Assembly (NCBI RefSeq): GCF_036075115.1 | Contig: NZ_CP107958.1 | Location: 1,116,001-1,180,000, forward strand | Direction: 5' to 3' | DNA length: 64,000 nucleotides | Source of the DNA: Streptomyces sp. NBC_00377 | Lineage (GTDB): Bacteria > Actinomycetota > Actinomycetes > Streptomycetales > Streptomycetaceae | In this document: in pieces, positions 1 through 9,191 of the stretch | Numbering within the stretch: the first letter of the stretch is position 1 | Layout of the letters: each line of letters starts with the position of its first letter | Notes under the pieces: model-generated | What the model saw: only the letters and a program-made list of their open reading frames with translations | Database searches by the model: none | What the model was told of the DNA's origin: nothing | Translations under genes and position numbers: made by a program

Positions 1-1235
1 TCGTGCTCGAACTCGTCGGTGACCCAGGTGCGCAGACCGCGGACGGCGCGGGCGGTGTGCAGCGAGTGGGCGGTGTCGACGTAGAGGTCGTCGTGGTAGA
101 CCGCCGCCGCCACCGGGACCTCGTTGGCGGCGAGACGCGCCGGGTCGTACAGCGGCGGCCAGTCGGTGCGGGCGGCGAGGAGTTCGGCGGTCTCGCGCAG
201 CGGGCGCAGCGCGGGGTCGGTGTCGAACATCCAGGGGTGGACGGTCTCCCCGGTGAGCAGCAGCGGTCCGTCACCGGTGAGCGTCTTCGCCGCGTCGAAC
301 TGCGGGAACTCGGCGCGCACCCGTTCGGCGGCCCAGGCGGTGGGGCGGCCGCCCTGGCCGTAGGCCGCCTCGTGGACGAGGGCGTAGAGCGGGTGTCCGG
401 CGAAGGAGAGGAGGCCCTGGATCTCCTCCTGGAAGGCATCGGACAGCTCCGGTCCCCGCGGGGTGGGGACGAACGCCTCTTCCAGGAGGTGGTGCAGGCG
501 GTGGCTGCCCTCACCGCCGCCGAGGAGGATGCCGAGGGTCTGGAAGGCCTCGACGGTGAGGTGGTGGCCGTTCGGGAGGGTCACCTGGTGGTGGAGGAGG
601 TGGTCGGCGATGCGGCGGGCGCGTTCGACGTCCTGCGGGTAGCGGGCGTAGTGCGCGGCGGCCTTGCGCTCCATGCGCGGGTAGGCGGCGCGGTAGACGT
701 CGTCGGCGTGGGCGTCGAGGCTCGGCAGACCGCCGGTGATCAGAGCCGCGGCGAGGCCCTCGGGGGCGGTGGAGAGGTAGGTGACCGTACAGAAGCCGCC
801 GAAGCTCTGGCCGAGCACCGTCCACGGGGCGCCGCCGGTGACCTCGCGGCGGATCAGCTCGCAGTCGCGGACGATCGAGTCGGCGCGGAAGTGCGCGAGG
901 TAGCCGGCCTGCTCGGCCGGGCCACCGCGCAGCGGGAGCGTCTGACGGTTGGCGGGAGTGGAGTGGCCGGTGCCCCGCTGGTCGAGGAGGAGGACGCGGA
1001 ACTCCTCCAGCGCGCGTCCGAGCCAGGCCGGGCGGCCGACGAAGCGGTTGGCGCCGAAGCCGGGGCCGCCCTGGAGATAGAGCAGCCAGGGCAGGTCCTG
1101 GTCCGCCTTCTCGCTCGCGACGACCTCACGGGCGTAGAGACCGATCGTCTCTCCGCCGGGGTCGGCGTGGTCGAGCGGCACGGTGAAGCGGCGGTCGGTG
1201 AGGACGACGCCGGGCTGGCGATAGCTGACGGACAA
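1..1235 (-). CDS. Proline iminopeptidase-like alpha/beta-hydrolase, C-terminus cut by window edge
   Basis: Predicted cytoplasmic serine peptidase of the S33 family, removing N-terminal proline or similar residues from small peptides. The reading frame runs continuously off the left end. Visible motifs are an oxyanion-type LQGGPGFG near residue 50, LLLDQRGTGHST further on, and the nucleophile elbow GQSFGGF; the order is that of proline iminopeptidases. No signal peptide is seen. I chose TTG at 1235 because GGGAG lies 6 nt upstream and no ATG or GTG in frame is better placed. It is the last gene of the leftward rhamnose group, separated from the LacI gene by about 126 bp containing a 21-bp direct repeat, so it may be transcribed separately. 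Substrate is not readable from sequence. A role in the rhamnose pathway is not evident. Confidence 0.8.
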   Translation of the reverse strand, partial: MSVSYRQPGVVLTDRRFTVPLDHADPGGETIGLYAREVVASEKADQDLPWLLYLQGGPGFGANRFVGRPAWLGRALEEFRVLLLDQRGTGHSTPANRQTLPLRGGPAEQAGYLAHFRADSIVRDCELIRREVTGGAPWTVLGQSFGGFCTVTYLSTAPEGLAAALITGGLPSLDAHADDVYRAAYPRMERKAAAHYARYPQDVERARRIADHLLHHQVTLPNGHHLTVEAFQTLGILLGGGEGSHRLHHLLEEAFVPTPRGPELSDAFQEEIQGLLSFAGHPLYALVHEAAYGQGGRPTAWAAERVRAEFPQFDAAKTLTGDGPLLLTGETVHPWMFDTDPALRPLRETAELLAARTDWPPLYDPARLAANEVPVAAAVYHDDLYVDTAHSLHTARAVRGLRTWVTDEFEH

Positions 1236-1324
1236 CAGGGGCTCCCGGGACGATCGGTGTACGGACCGCGTCCCAGTTCAGCACATGTCAGGGCGGTGGC
1301 GGAGCCCGGGGGATCATGAACAGC

Positions 1325-1368
1325 TACTGAACGGGCACTCAGCGCGTTACTGAACCGCCGCTCAGCGC
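1325..1368. repeat. Two 21-bp direct repeats at the LacI gene 3' end
   Basis: TACTGAACGGGCACTCAGCGC (1325-1345) and TACTGAACCGCCGCTCAGCGC (1348-1368) match at 18 of 21 positions with a 23-bp period. The second copy covers the stop codon of the LacI gene. The repeats lie upstream of the hydrolase gene. They could be a local duplication or tandem regulator half-sites; nothing decides between these. Confidence 0.5.
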
Positions 1369-2393
1369 GCCGGCAGGCTGGACCTGCGCACCACCAGCTC
1401 CGGCTGGAGCACCACCCGCCGGTGCTCGTGCCGGCCGGCCCCCGGTCCGCCGCCTTCTTCCGTCTCCTCCAGCAGCATCCCGGCGGCCAGGGCGCCCATG
1501 GTGACGGCGGGCTGGCGTACCGAGGTGAGGGGGACGGCCGCGGCGGCCGCGAACTCGATGTCGTCGTAGCCGACGATGGCCAGGTCCTCGGGGACGTTGA
1601 CCCCCGCCGCGTACATGGCCTGGAGCACGCCGAGCGCGAGCAGGTCGTTGGCGCAGAACACGGCGGTCGGACGGTCGGCCAGTCCCAGCAGCCGGGCACC
1701 CGCGTCCCGCCCGGCGGCCACGTCGAGCCGCTCGGTGGGCAGCTCGCGCAGGCACTCCGGGCCGAGGCCCGCCTCGGCGAGTGCGTTCAGGGCCCCGGTG
1801 CGGCGGTCGCGGACCTGGGTGAAGCCGGGCGGGCCGCTGACGTAGGCGATCGAGCGGTGTCCGGCGTCGATCAGATGCCGTACGGCGAGCGCGCCGCCCG
1901 CCTCGTCGTCCACGGAGACCGAGCACTCGGTGGTGCCCTCGGAGACCCGGTCGACGAGGACGAAGGGGATGCCGTGCCGGCGGAACGAGGCGATGTTGCG
2001 GCCGGTCGCGTCGGCGGGGGTGAGCAGCACGCCCCGCACCCGCTGCTCGGCGAAGAGCGACAGGTACTCGGCCTCCTCGCCCGCGCTCTCGGCGCTGTTG
2101 CAGACCATCACGCCGAGGCCGGCGTCGCGGGCGGCCCGCTCGGCGCCCCGGGCGACGTCCACGAAGAAGGGGTTGCCCATGTCGAGGACGAGCAGCCCCA
2201 TGATCCGGCTGCGCCCCGCGCGCAGCTGACGGGCGGACTCGCTGCGGACGTAGCCGAGCCGGTCTATCGCCGACAGCACGCGCGCCCGGGTCTCGGTGGC
2301 GACGGTGTCGGGGCGGTTGATGACGTTGGAGACCGTGCCGACGGAGACTCCGGCGGCTCGGGCGACGTCCTTGATTCCCACCGGCTGGGCCAT
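1362..2393 (-). CDS. LacI-family transcriptional regulator, probable rhamnose repressor
   Basis: A 343-residue LacI/GalR-type protein. The N-terminal helix-turn-helix is typical (IKDVARAAGVSVGTVSNVIN, residues about 6-26), followed by the hinge ending at SARQLRAGRSRIMG and a periplasmic-binding-protein-like effector domain (residues about 60-340). It sits downstream of the rhamnose transporter, mutarotase and exported lyase-like gene on the same strand, so it is the natural candidate repressor of both divergent rhamnose transcripts. LacI-type operators are present at 9166-9177 and 9332-9343 in the central promoter region. Effector (rhamnose, rhamnulose or a phosphate ester) is inferred from context only. 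A stem-loop separates it from the upstream gene, so it may be expressed partly from its own promoter. Confidence 0.9.
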   Translation of the reverse strand: MAQPVGIKDVARAAGVSVGTVSNVINRPDTVATETRARVLSAIDRLGYVRSESARQLRAGRSRIMGLLVLDMGNPFFVDVARGAERAARDAGLGVMVCNSAESAGEEAEYLSLFAEQRVRGVLLTPADATGRNIASFRRHGIPFVLVDRVSEGTTECSVSVDDEAGGALAVRHLIDAGHRSIAYVSGPPGFTQVRDRRTGALNALAEAGLGPECLRELPTERLDVAAGRDAGARLLGLADRPTAVFCANDLLALGVLQAMYAAGVNVPEDLAIVGYDDIEFAAAAAVPLTSVRQPAVTMGALAAGMLLEETEEGGGPGAGRHEHRRVVLQPELVVRRSSLPAR

Positions 2394-2422
2394 CAGGCGG
2401 GGACCTCCAGGTGAACGGGGTA

Positions 2423-2458
2423 CGGCGGGGCGGCCTTCACATTACCGCCACCCCGCCG
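2423..2458 (-). terminator. Possible stem-loop between lyase-like gene and LacI gene
   Basis: CGGCGGGG (2423-2430) pairs with CCCCGCCG (2451-2458), with one mismatch and two further GC pairs inside. It lies between the stop of the exported BNR protein and the start of the LacI gene. It has no T-tract, which is usual for Streptomyces, so it could be an attenuator rather than a full terminator. Confidence 0.4.
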
Positions 2459-2484
2459 CGCCCCTGTCCGGGTACGGGTACGGG

Positions 2485-3909
2485 TCATGCGGGCAGTGCG
2501 AAGTCGACGACGTGGAGCGCCGAGGGCGTCGTCCCGCTCGACTTCTCCTGGTACATGAACGAGAGCGTGTTGTCGGCCTTGACGCGTGCTTCGTCGATCA
2601 CGACCTCGCCGAAGGCGTTGAGGCCGCTGCCGTCGAACAGCACCGTCCAGTCCGTGTGGCCGGAGGCCTTCGAGGCGCCGGCGATCCGGCCGAAGGGGAA
2701 GATCGCGTAGGCGTTGTCGTACTTGTCCAGGACCAGCTTGGTGCGCTGGCTGGAGCCGAGGACGACGGGGATCTCCGTCTTCTGCCAGGTTCCGGAGGAG
2801 TTCTTGCGGAGGTGGAAGGCACGGCCGTTGGCGGTGCGGTCGGCGACGTAGTTCGTGGTGCACTGGCCGAAGCGGCCGGGGACGTAGCTGATGATCGCGT
2901 GCGGGAGGCCGGTGGAGTCGGTTGCCTGGCTCTCCTGGTTCATCAGGGAGTGGTCGGGGTTGAGCGCGTCCACGACGAGTCCGGCGTCCGTGACGGCGAC
3001 CTTGTCGGAGCCGCCGGTGGCGCCGACGACGGTGCCCGCGTTGTTGCGCCAGGTGCGGCCGCGGTCGGTGGAGTACACGTAGCCGGTGTCGTGGTTGGTG
3101 ATGCCGCCGCTGGAGCACATGACGGCGCCGTTCTGCTCGCGCCAGGTGAAGAAGGAGTGCAGCCGGCCGTTGACGTCGTAGTCGATGCCGTGCAGGTACA
3201 TGTTGCGGGCGGTCGAGGAGCCGTGCTCACTGGTGTAGGTGCCGGTGGAGCCGGACCACTCGCCGAGGTTCGTCCAGGTGGAACCGTCGTACTCCGCGAG
3301 GGCGTTGCGGCCGTTGCCGGAGATGCCGGCCCGGTAGCTGAGCTGGAGCTTGCCCTCGGGGGTGGCGACGAACTGCGGGTAGGTGAACTGGGTGGTGAGC
3401 GCGAGGCCGTCGAGGGTGGTCTGCACGGCGCCGAAGACGGAGGACGTCCAGGAGGTGGTCGCCGGGTTGTCGAGCAGACCCGCGACCGACTTCACGTAGA
3501 AGAAGCCGTCGCTGTGGGAGTCCATGTTGAGGTGGAGCCGGCCGTCGACCTTGGAGACGCCCATGGAGATGACGTTGTGGGAGTCGCTGGCCTTGAGCTG
3601 GTGGGAGAGCGTGACGGTGGACCAGGTGGCGTCGCCGAGGACGCGGCGGGCGACGACCGCGTTCCCGGTGGAGGTGTACCAGGTGGCGTACTGGTAGCCC
3701 TTGTAGGTCAACAGGCCGTTCTTCTGGAACGAGTTGTTGTTGACCAGGCCGTCGTAGGAGACGAAGAACACCGCTGCGGCGTCGAGTCGGGTGGTGCCCT
3801 TCCTGGTGACCGAGGGGCCGGGGTCGGCGGCGCGGGCGGTGCCGGCGGCGAGGACGGGGGACGCCGCGGCGCTGAGGAGAGCGCCGGCCAGCAGGGTGCG
3901 TCGTCTCAT
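2485..3909 (-). CDS. Exported BNR-repeat (BNR_4-type) beta-propeller protein, candidate rhamnose-releasing lyase
   Basis: A 474-residue secreted protein. The N-terminus MRRRTLLAGALLSAAASPVLA is an arginine-rich, probably Tat-type signal peptide. The mature part is a beta-propeller with sialidase/BNR-like blades (for example STDRGRTW, WSTVTLSHQL, YDGSTWTNLGEW). I chose ATG at 3909 rather than the ATG at 3924, because GGAG sits 9 nt before 3909 while 3924 has no ribosome site. Proteins of the BNR_4 group include polysaccharide lyases acting on ulvan and on L-rhamnose-alpha-1,4-glucuronate ends of plant arabinogalactan. Lying between the mutarotase gene and the LacI gene, it plausibly supplies free or unsaturated rhamnosyl sugars to the importer. 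This role is inference; sialidase activity is unlikely in this context. Confidence 0.75.
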   Translation of the reverse strand: MRRRTLLAGALLSAAASPVLAAGTARAADPGPSVTRKGTTRLDAAAVFFVSYDGLVNNNSFQKNGLLTYKGYQYATWYTSTGNAVVARRVLGDATWSTVTLSHQLKASDSHNVISMGVSKVDGRLHLNMDSHSDGFFYVKSVAGLLDNPATTSWTSSVFGAVQTTLDGLALTTQFTYPQFVATPEGKLQLSYRAGISGNGRNALAEYDGSTWTNLGEWSGSTGTYTSEHGSSTARNMYLHGIDYDVNGRLHSFFTWREQNGAVMCSSGGITNHDTGYVYSTDRGRTWRNNAGTVVGATGGSDKVAVTDAGLVVDALNPDHSLMNQESQATDSTGLPHAIISYVPGRFGQCTTNYVADRTANGRAFHLRKNSSGTWQKTEIPVVLGSSQRTKLVLDKYDNAYAIFPFGRIAGASKASGHTDWTVLFDGSGLNAFGEVVIDEARVKADNTLSFMYQEKSSGTTPSALHVVDFALPA

Positions 3910-3980
3910 CTCGGGGGACTCCATTGTCTGCGAGAGCGGGGAACGGGGGCGAGGGGGGAGGGAGTGCGGGGGGCGGGGTG

Positions 3981-4301
3981 TCAGGCGAGGTGGAAGACCT
4001 CGGTGAGGGGCTTCATCGCCTCGTCGGGGCGGGCTCCGTCGAGGGATTCGAAGAACGGCGCCATCTCCGCCTGCCAGCGGGCGTTGACGTCGGTGGCCTC
4101 CATGCCGGCCTGGGCGGCGGCGAAGTCCTCGGTCTCCAGGTAGCCGACGAGCAGGCCGTCGTCTCTCAGGAAGAGGGAGTAGTTGTGCCAGCCGGTGGCC
4201 GAGAGAGCTTCCAGCATCTCCGGCCACACGGCGTCATGGCGTTCGCGGTACTCGGCGAGCCGGTTCTGACGGACCTTGAGCAGGAAACAGACGCGCTGCA
4301 T
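3981..4301 (-). CDS. rhaM: L-rhamnose mutarotase
   Basis: A 106-residue protein of the usual length for RhaM/RhaU. It interconverts alpha and beta anomers of L-rhamnose so that the isomerase receives its preferred form. The family signature is clear: His22 in ERHDAVWPEM and Tyr41 in WHNYSLFL correspond to the active-site His and Tyr of E. coli RhaM. No signal peptide or membrane segment is present, so it is cytoplasmic. It lies 57 bp downstream of the substrate-binding protein gene and about 70 bp upstream of the exported BNR protein, in one leftward transcription unit. Confidence 0.95.
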   Translation of the reverse strand: MQRVCFLLKVRQNRLAEYRERHDAVWPEMLEALSATGWHNYSLFLRDDGLLVGYLETEDFAAAQAGMEATDVNARWQAEMAPFFESLDGARPDEAMKPLTEVFHLA

Positions 4302-4358
4302 GAAGTACCGCTCCTTTGTGGGGGATCGAAGCGACCGGCGATCAGGGGCGACCGGTGA

Positions 4359-5438
4359 CTAGAAGTTGAACTGGTCGATGTTCTTGGCGTCGAACACGGT
4401 CGGCTTGCCGAGGCTGATCACGCCGTCCTTGCCGATGGTGTAGGTGGTGGTGCCGGCCTTGAAGGTCTCGCCCTCCTTGCCGGTGATCTGGCCCGAGACC
4501 AGCGCCACGGCCGTCTGGGCGGCCAGCGCGCCGAGCTTCGCGGGGTCCCACAGCTCGAAGGCGTCGACGGTGCCGTTCTTGACGTAGGTGCGCATGTCGT
4601 TCGGGGTGCCGAGGCCGGTCAGCTTGACCTTGCCCTTGTACTTGGAGCCCGACAGGTACTGGGCGGCCGCCTTGATGCCGACGGTGGTCGGGGAGATGAT
4701 CCCCTTCAGGTTCGGGTACTGCTGGAGCAGGCCCTGGGTCTGCTGGAAGGACTGCTGGGCGTCGTCGTTGCCGTAGGCCACCTTGACGAGCTTGACGTCC
4801 TTGTACTTGGCGTCCTTCAGCTCGTCCTTCATGAAGTCGATCCAGGTGTTCTGGTTCGTCGCGGTCTGCGCGGCCGACAGGATCGCGATCTCGCCCTTGT
4901 AGCCGATCTGCTCGGCGAGCAGCTGCACCTCGGTGCGGCCCAGGTCCTCGGCGGACGCCTGCGAGACGAAGGCGTTGCGGCACTCGGGGTTGGTGTCCGA
5001 GTCGTAGGTGACGACCTTGATCTTGTTGCTCATGGCCTGCTTGAGCGCGGTGCACAGGGCGCCCGGGTCCTGGGCGGACACGGCCATCGCGTCGACCTGC
5101 TGCTGGGTGAGGGTGTTGACGTACGACACCTGGCTGGAGGTGTCGGTGGCGCTGGAGGGGCCGACCTCCTTGTAGTTGGAGCCCAGCTCCTTCAGGGCCG
5201 CCTCGCCGCCCTTGTCGGAGGAGGTGAAGTACGGGTTGTTGACCTGCTTGGGCAGGAAGCCGACGGTCAGGCCCTTCTTGGTGGCCGCGTTCGGGTCGGC
5301 CTTGCCGGTCGCGGCGGCCGAGGCGCCGCCGCTCTTGACGTCCTCCTTGGTGGTGCCGCCGCAGGCGGTGGCCGCGAGGGCGAGGGAGGAGACGACGGCG
5401 AGCGTCGCACAGGCACGGCTCAGGGATGACTTGCGCAT
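4359..5438 (-). CDS. rhaS: Rhamnose ABC transporter substrate-binding lipoprotein
   Basis: A 359-residue type I periplasmic-binding protein of the sugar class (RbsB/LsrB-like) anchored outside the membrane. The signal peptide ends in the lipobox LAATAC with Cys26 as the lipidated residue. Mature-domain signatures include VGFLPKQVNNPYF, VDAMAVSAQDP and VGIKAAAQYL, typical of the RhaS/LsrB branch. I chose ATG at 5438, where AAGGA lies just upstream; the longer open frame has no signal peptide at its start. It follows both permease genes and precedes the mutarotase, which supports L-rhamnose as ligand. An autoinducer-2-type ligand is less likely given the neighbours. Confidence 0.93.
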   Translation of the reverse strand: MRKSSLSRACATLAVVSSLALAATACGGTTKEDVKSGGASAAATGKADPNAATKKGLTVGFLPKQVNNPYFTSSDKGGEAALKELGSNYKEVGPSSATDTSSQVSYVNTLTQQQVDAMAVSAQDPGALCTALKQAMSNKIKVVTYDSDTNPECRNAFVSQASAEDLGRTEVQLLAEQIGYKGEIAILSAAQTATNQNTWIDFMKDELKDAKYKDVKLVKVAYGNDDAQQSFQQTQGLLQQYPNLKGIISPTTVGIKAAAQYLSGSKYKGKVKLTGLGTPNDMRTYVKNGTVDAFELWDPAKLGALAAQTAVALVSGQITGKEGETFKAGTTTYTIGKDGVISLGKPTVFDAKNIDQFNF

Positions 5439-5530
5439 GAGGTCCTTCTTCGGAGAGGAGGGGTGAATCCTTCGAGGGGCGCGGGGAACCGCGCGGCCGG
5501 CCGCAGCGGGCCCGCAGCTTCGATCACGGC

Positions 5531-6520
5531 CTAGCCGGCGGAGCGTGCCGCCCTCGCGACGGTGATCTGCCGTGCGACCCGGGGGCCGAGCACGGAGACG
5601 ACGAGCAGGACGCCGGTGACGACGATCTGCGACTGGGCGGAGACGTCCTGGAGGCTCATCACGTTCTGCGCCGCGCCGAGCAGGAAGACTCCCGCGACGG
5701 CGCCGCCGAGCGTGCCCTTGCCTCCGTCGAAGTCGATTCCGCCGAGCAGGACGGCCGCGATGACGGAGAGTTCGAGGCCGGTGGCGTTGTCGTAGCGGGC
5801 GCTGGCGTAGTGCAGGGCCCAGAAGATGCCGGTGAGGGAGGCCATCAGGCCGGTCACCGTGAACAGGATCAGCTTCTGCCGCTTGACCCGGACACCGGCG
5901 AACCGGGCGGCCTCCTCGCTGGCGCCGATCGCGAACAGCGAGCGGCCGAAGGGGGTGGCGTGCAGCACGACCACCGCGATCGCGAGCAGGACGACGAAGG
6001 GCAGGAAGGCCTGCGGGAGGAAGCTGTCCCCCACGCGGCCCGCTGCGAAGTCCAGGTACTGGGTGGGGAAGTCGGTGACCGCGTCGGAGCCGAGGACGAT
6101 CTGCGCGATGCCCCGGTAGGCGGCGAGGGTACCGATGGTGACGGCGAGCGAGGGCAGGCCGAGCCGGGTCACGAGCAGGCCGTTGACCAGCCCGCACACC
6201 ACGCCGAGCAGCAGACAGATCGGAATGATGGTCTCGATCGTCATGCCCTGGTTCCACAGGGCGCCCATCACCGCGCCGGACAGCCCGGCGGTGGAGGCGA
6301 CGGACAGGTCGATCTCACCGGCGACGACCAGCAGGGTCATCGGCAGCGCGACGAGCGCGATGGGCAGGGTGTTGCCGATCAGGAACGACAGGTTGAGGGC
6401 GTTGCCGAAGCCGTCCACGAAGGTGAACGAGAACAGCAGCAGGACGATCAGGAGGGCGCCGACGGCACCGTCCCACCTGAGGGCGGACCAGCGGACGGCG
6501 CGGGTGAGCGGCTCAGGCAT
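5531..6520 (-). CDS. rhaQ: Rhamnose ABC transporter permease
   Basis: A 329-residue integral membrane protein of the ribose/rhamnose-type (BPD_transp_2) permease family. Hydrophobic segments fill the protein, starting with GALLIVLLLFSFTFV after a short cytoplasmic N-terminus. The family loop appears as GTLAAYRGIAQI, and the conserved stretch VIAAVLLGGIDFDGGKGT faces the ATPase. The start overlaps the preceding permease gene by 8 bp, so the two are translationally coupled. The symbol follows the rhizobial rhaT-rhaP-rhaQ order; P and Q could be swapped, as both belong to the same family. Confidence 0.92.
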   Translation of the reverse strand: MPEPLTRAVRWSALRWDGAVGALLIVLLLFSFTFVDGFGNALNLSFLIGNTLPIALVALPMTLLVVAGEIDLSVASTAGLSGAVMGALWNQGMTIETIIPICLLLGVVCGLVNGLLVTRLGLPSLAVTIGTLAAYRGIAQIVLGSDAVTDFPTQYLDFAAGRVGDSFLPQAFLPFVVLLAIAVVVLHATPFGRSLFAIGASEEAARFAGVRVKRQKLILFTVTGLMASLTGIFWALHYASARYDNATGLELSVIAAVLLGGIDFDGGKGTLGGAVAGVFLLGAAQNVMSLQDVSAQSQIVVTGVLLVVSVLGPRVARQITVARAARSAG

Positions 6521-7607
6521 GGCCGGCGTCTCCCTTCTTGACGGTGGTCTTCACGGGTGCGTTGGTGGTGCGGGCCGCGGCGGACTTCTTCTTCAGGGCG
6601 GACGCCACCCGCAGGGCGACGACCCGGTCGACCGCGATGGCCAGCAGGAGCAGCACACCGTTGATGGCGAGCACCCAGACCGAGCTGACGCCGAGCGCGG
6701 GCAGGACGCTGTTGATGGAGGTGAGCAGCAGCGCGCCGAGGGCTGCGCCGTAGACGCTGCCGGAGCCGCCGGTGAAGACGACACCGCCGACGACGACCGC
6801 GCTGACGACGGTGAGTTCGTAGCCGGTGCCGGTCCCGGAGTCGACGTTTCCGAACCGGGCGAGGTACATCGCCCCGGCGAGACCGGCGAGGCCGCCGCAG
6901 AAGGTGTACGCGGCGAGGATCCGCTTGCGGACGGGGATGCCCGCGAGGCGGGCGGCCTCCGGGTTGGAGCCGAGCGCGTAGAGCTCGCGTCCGCTGCCGA
7001 AGTGCTTGAGGTAGTAGGCGGTGGCGATGAGCACGGCGAGCGCGATCAGCGCGAGCCACGGCACCGCCGAGAGTCCGCCGGAGCCGAAGTCGACGAACGA
7101 GTTCGGCAGGTCGGCCGCGGTGATCTGGCGGGAGCCGACCCAGATGGAGTCGATGCCGCGGATGATGTACAGCGTGCCGAGGGTGACGACCAGGGCGGGC
7201 ACCTGGCCGAGGCTGACCAGCAGCCCGTTGAGCAGCCCGAAGCCGATGCCCAGCAGGACCGCGAGGACGATCGCGATCACCGGGTTGCCCCCGCCGTGCA
7301 GATAGGTGCCGGCCGCGAAGGCGCTGATTCCGAGGGTGGAGCCGACCGACAGGTCGACGTTGCGGGTGATGACGACCAGGGACTGGCCGGTGGCGACCAG
7401 CACGAGGATGGTCGCGTTCAGCAGCAGGTCCTTGATGCCCTGCTCGGACAGGAACTCGCTGTTGCCGGCCTGGGTGACGGCGATCATCACCAGGAAGACG
7501 ACCAGGATGGCGAGTTCGCGCATCTTGAAGACACGGTCGACGAGCCGGGTGCCGCTGGACTTCGGCACCTCGGCGACGGGGGCCTCGTGGGAGGTGGTCA
7601 CCGTCAT
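6513..7607 (-). CDS. rhaP: Rhamnose ABC transporter permease
   Basis: A 364-residue permease, second half of the heterodimeric membrane channel. A hydrophilic N-terminus of about 40 residues precedes multiple membrane helices ([16 protein letters not shown] and on). The family motifs [12 protein letters not shown] and [17 protein letters not shown] are present. The C-terminus is a Lys/Ala-rich cytoplasmic tail. The ATG at 7607 overlaps the stop of the ATPase gene (ATGA), which fixes the start and indicates coupled translation with rhaT. Confidence 0.92.
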   Translation of the reverse strand: MTVTTSHEAPVAEVPKSSGTRLVDRVFKMRELAILVVFLVMIAVTQAGNSEFLSEQGIKDLLLNATILVLVATGQSLVVITRNVDLSVGSTLGISAFAAGTYLHGGGNPVIAIVLAVLLGIGFGLLNGLLVSLGQVPALVVTLGTLYIIRGIDSIWVGSRQITAADLPNSFVDFGSGGLSAVPWLALIALAVLIATAYYLKHFGSGRELYALGSNPEAARLAGIPVRKRILAAYTFCGGLAGLAGAMYLARFGNVDSGTGTGYELTVVSAVVVGGVVFTGGSGSVYGAALGALLLTSINSVLPALGVSSVWVLAINGVLLLLAIAVDRVVALRVASALKKKSAAARTTNAPVKTTVKKGDAGHA

Positions 7608-9121
7608 GCGGCTGTCCTCCCGGTGGCTGCGGCCATCACGGTTTCCTCGGTGGCTTCGGTGCGGGGGATCTCGGCGGCGAGCCGGCCCTCGTGCATCACC
7701 AGCACGCGGTCGGCCATGCCGAGGATCTCGGGCAGGTCGGAGGAGATCATCAGGACGGCGACCCCGTCGGCGGCCAGCTCGCCGAGCAGCCGGTGCACCT
7801 CGGCCTTGGTCCCGACGTCGATGCCCCGGGTCGGCTCGTCGACGATGAGCACCTTGGGGCCGGTGGCCAGCCACTTGGCGAGGACGACCTTCTGCTGGTT
7901 GCCGCCGGACAGCGTGTTGACGGTGTCGGCGATCCGGGCGTACTTCACCTGGAGCCTGACCGCCCAGTCGAGGGAGCGGCTGCGCTCGGCGCCGCGGTCC
8001 ATCAGGCCGCCCTTCACGGTCGTGCGCAGGCCGGTGAGGCCGATGTTGCGTTCGATGGACATGTCCATCACCAGGCCCTGGGCCCGGCGGTCCTCGGGGA
8101 CCAGGGCGATGCCGGCCGCCATCGCGGTCGAGGGCGCGCCGTTCGTCAGGGCCCGGCCGTCGACGGCGACCTCTCCGGCGTCCCAGCGGTCGATACCGAA
8201 GACCGCGCGGGCGACCTCGGTGCGCCCGGCGCCGACGAGCCCGGCGAGGCCGACGATCTCGCCGCGCCTGACCTCGAAGGAGACGTCGGTGAAGACGCCC
8301 TCCCGGGTCAGCCGGCGGACGCTGAGGGCGACCTCGCCCGGTGTCACGTCCTGCTTGGGGTAGAGCTCGTCGAGGTCGCGGCCGACCATACGGCGGACCA
8401 GGTCGTCCTCGGTCATGTCCGCCAGCGGTTCGCTGGCGATCCACGCGCCGTCGCGCAGGGTGGTCACCCGCCCGCAGATCTCGAAGATCTCCTCCAGCCG
8501 GTGCGAGATGAACAGCACCGCCGCCCCCTGCTCGCGCAGGGTGCGGACGACGCCGAAGAGACGGGCGACCTCGCTGCCGGTGAGGGCGGCGGTCGGCTCG
8601 TCCATGATCAGGACCCGGGCGTCGAACGAGAGCGCCTTGGCGATCTCGACGATCTGCTGGTCCGCGATGGACAGGCCGCGCGCCGGGCGGTCGGGGTCGA
8701 GCTCGACGCCCAGGCGCTGCATCAGGGCGGCGGTGGCCGCGTGGGTGGCCTTGTGGTCGATGCGGCCGAGAGCCCGCCGGAGCTGCCGGCCCATGAAGAT
8801 GTTCTCGGCGATCGACAGGTCGGGGAAGAGCGTGGGCTCCTGGTAGATCACGGCGATGCCGGCGTCGCGGGCGTCGCCGGGACCGTGGAAGACGACGGGC
8901 TCACCGTCGAGCAGTACCCGACCGGCGTCGGGTCGGTGCACTCCCGCGAGCGTCTTGATGAGTGTCGACTTGCCCGCGCCGTTCTCTCCGGCGAGTGCGT
9001 GTACCTCGCCGGGGAACAGCTCCAGGGAGACGCCCCGCAGGGCGCGAACGGCGCCGAAGGACTTGGCTACGTCCTTCAACGCCAGCACCGGGGCCGGTCC
9101 CGCGTCGGACGGGTGGGTCAT
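7604..9121 (-). CDS. rhaT: Rhamnose ABC transporter ATP-binding protein (two fused ABC domains)
   Basis: A 505-residue sugar-type ABC ATPase with two nucleotide-binding domains, as in RbsA/RhaT. The first domain has Walker [10 protein letters not shown], signature LSIADQQ and Walker [12 protein letters not shown]. The second has a degenerate Walker A (GLVGAGRTE), signature LSGGNQQKV and Walker [11 protein letters not shown]. This asymmetry is normal for the family. It is the first gene of the leftward transcript and lies directly behind the promoter at 9192-9221, with a LacI-type operator in its leader at 9166-9177. The stop overlaps the rhaP start by 4 bp. Confidence 0.95.
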   Translation of the reverse strand: MTHPSDAGPAPVLALKDVAKSFGAVRALRGVSLELFPGEVHALAGENGAGKSTLIKTLAGVHRPDAGRVLLDGEPVVFHGPGDARDAGIAVIYQEPTLFPDLSIAENIFMGRQLRRALGRIDHKATHAATAALMQRLGVELDPDRPARGLSIADQQIVEIAKALSFDARVLIMDEPTAALTGSEVARLFGVVRTLREQGAAVLFISHRLEEIFEICGRVTTLRDGAWIASEPLADMTEDDLVRRMVGRDLDELYPKQDVTPGEVALSVRRLTREGVFTDVSFEVRRGEIVGLAGLVGAGRTEVARAVFGIDRWDAGEVAVDGRALTNGAPSTAMAAGIALVPEDRRAQGLVMDMSIERNIGLTGLRTTVKGGLMDRGAERSRSLDWAVRLQVKYARIADTVNTLSGGNQQKVVLAKWLATGPKVLIVDEPTRGIDVGTKAEVHRLLGELAADGVAVLMISSDLPEILGMADRVLVMHEGRLAAEIPRTEATEETVMAAATGRTAA

Positions 9122-9165
9122 GGATGGCTCCTCGACGACGCCCGGGACGTGCCCTCACGGCGTCG

Positions 9166-9177
9166 TGAAAGGTTTCA
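9166..9177. promoter_or_regulatory. LacI-type operator in rhaT leader
   Basis: TGAAAGGTTTCA has perfect 5-bp inverted arms (TGAAA/TTTCA) around a 2-bp centre, the usual layout of LacI-family sites. It begins about 8 bp downstream of the predicted rhaT transcription start, where a bound repressor would block initiation or clearance. The adjacent regulator gene at 1362-2393 is the likely binder (inference). Confidence 0.65.
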
Positions 9178-9191
9178 ACTGGATTGCCGGG

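Noticed and set aside
3..1319. A 438-codon plus-strand frame at the window start
   Set aside because: The complementary strand encodes a proline iminopeptidase-like protein with an intact GQSFGG elbow and runs off the window end.
2485..3909. Sialidase
   Set aside because: BNR-like blades alone do not show sialidase; no arginine triad was recognised and the rhamnose context argues against it.
2296..4143. A 615-codon plus-strand frame over the BNR-type gene
   Set aside because: Antisense shadow; the minus strand encodes a signal peptide and propeller motifs.
6135..8363. A 742-codon plus-strand frame across the rhamnose permease and ATPase genes
   Set aside because: Antisense shadow of rhaP, rhaQ and rhaT; low-complexity Arg/Ser/Thr/Asp composition and no ribosome site.
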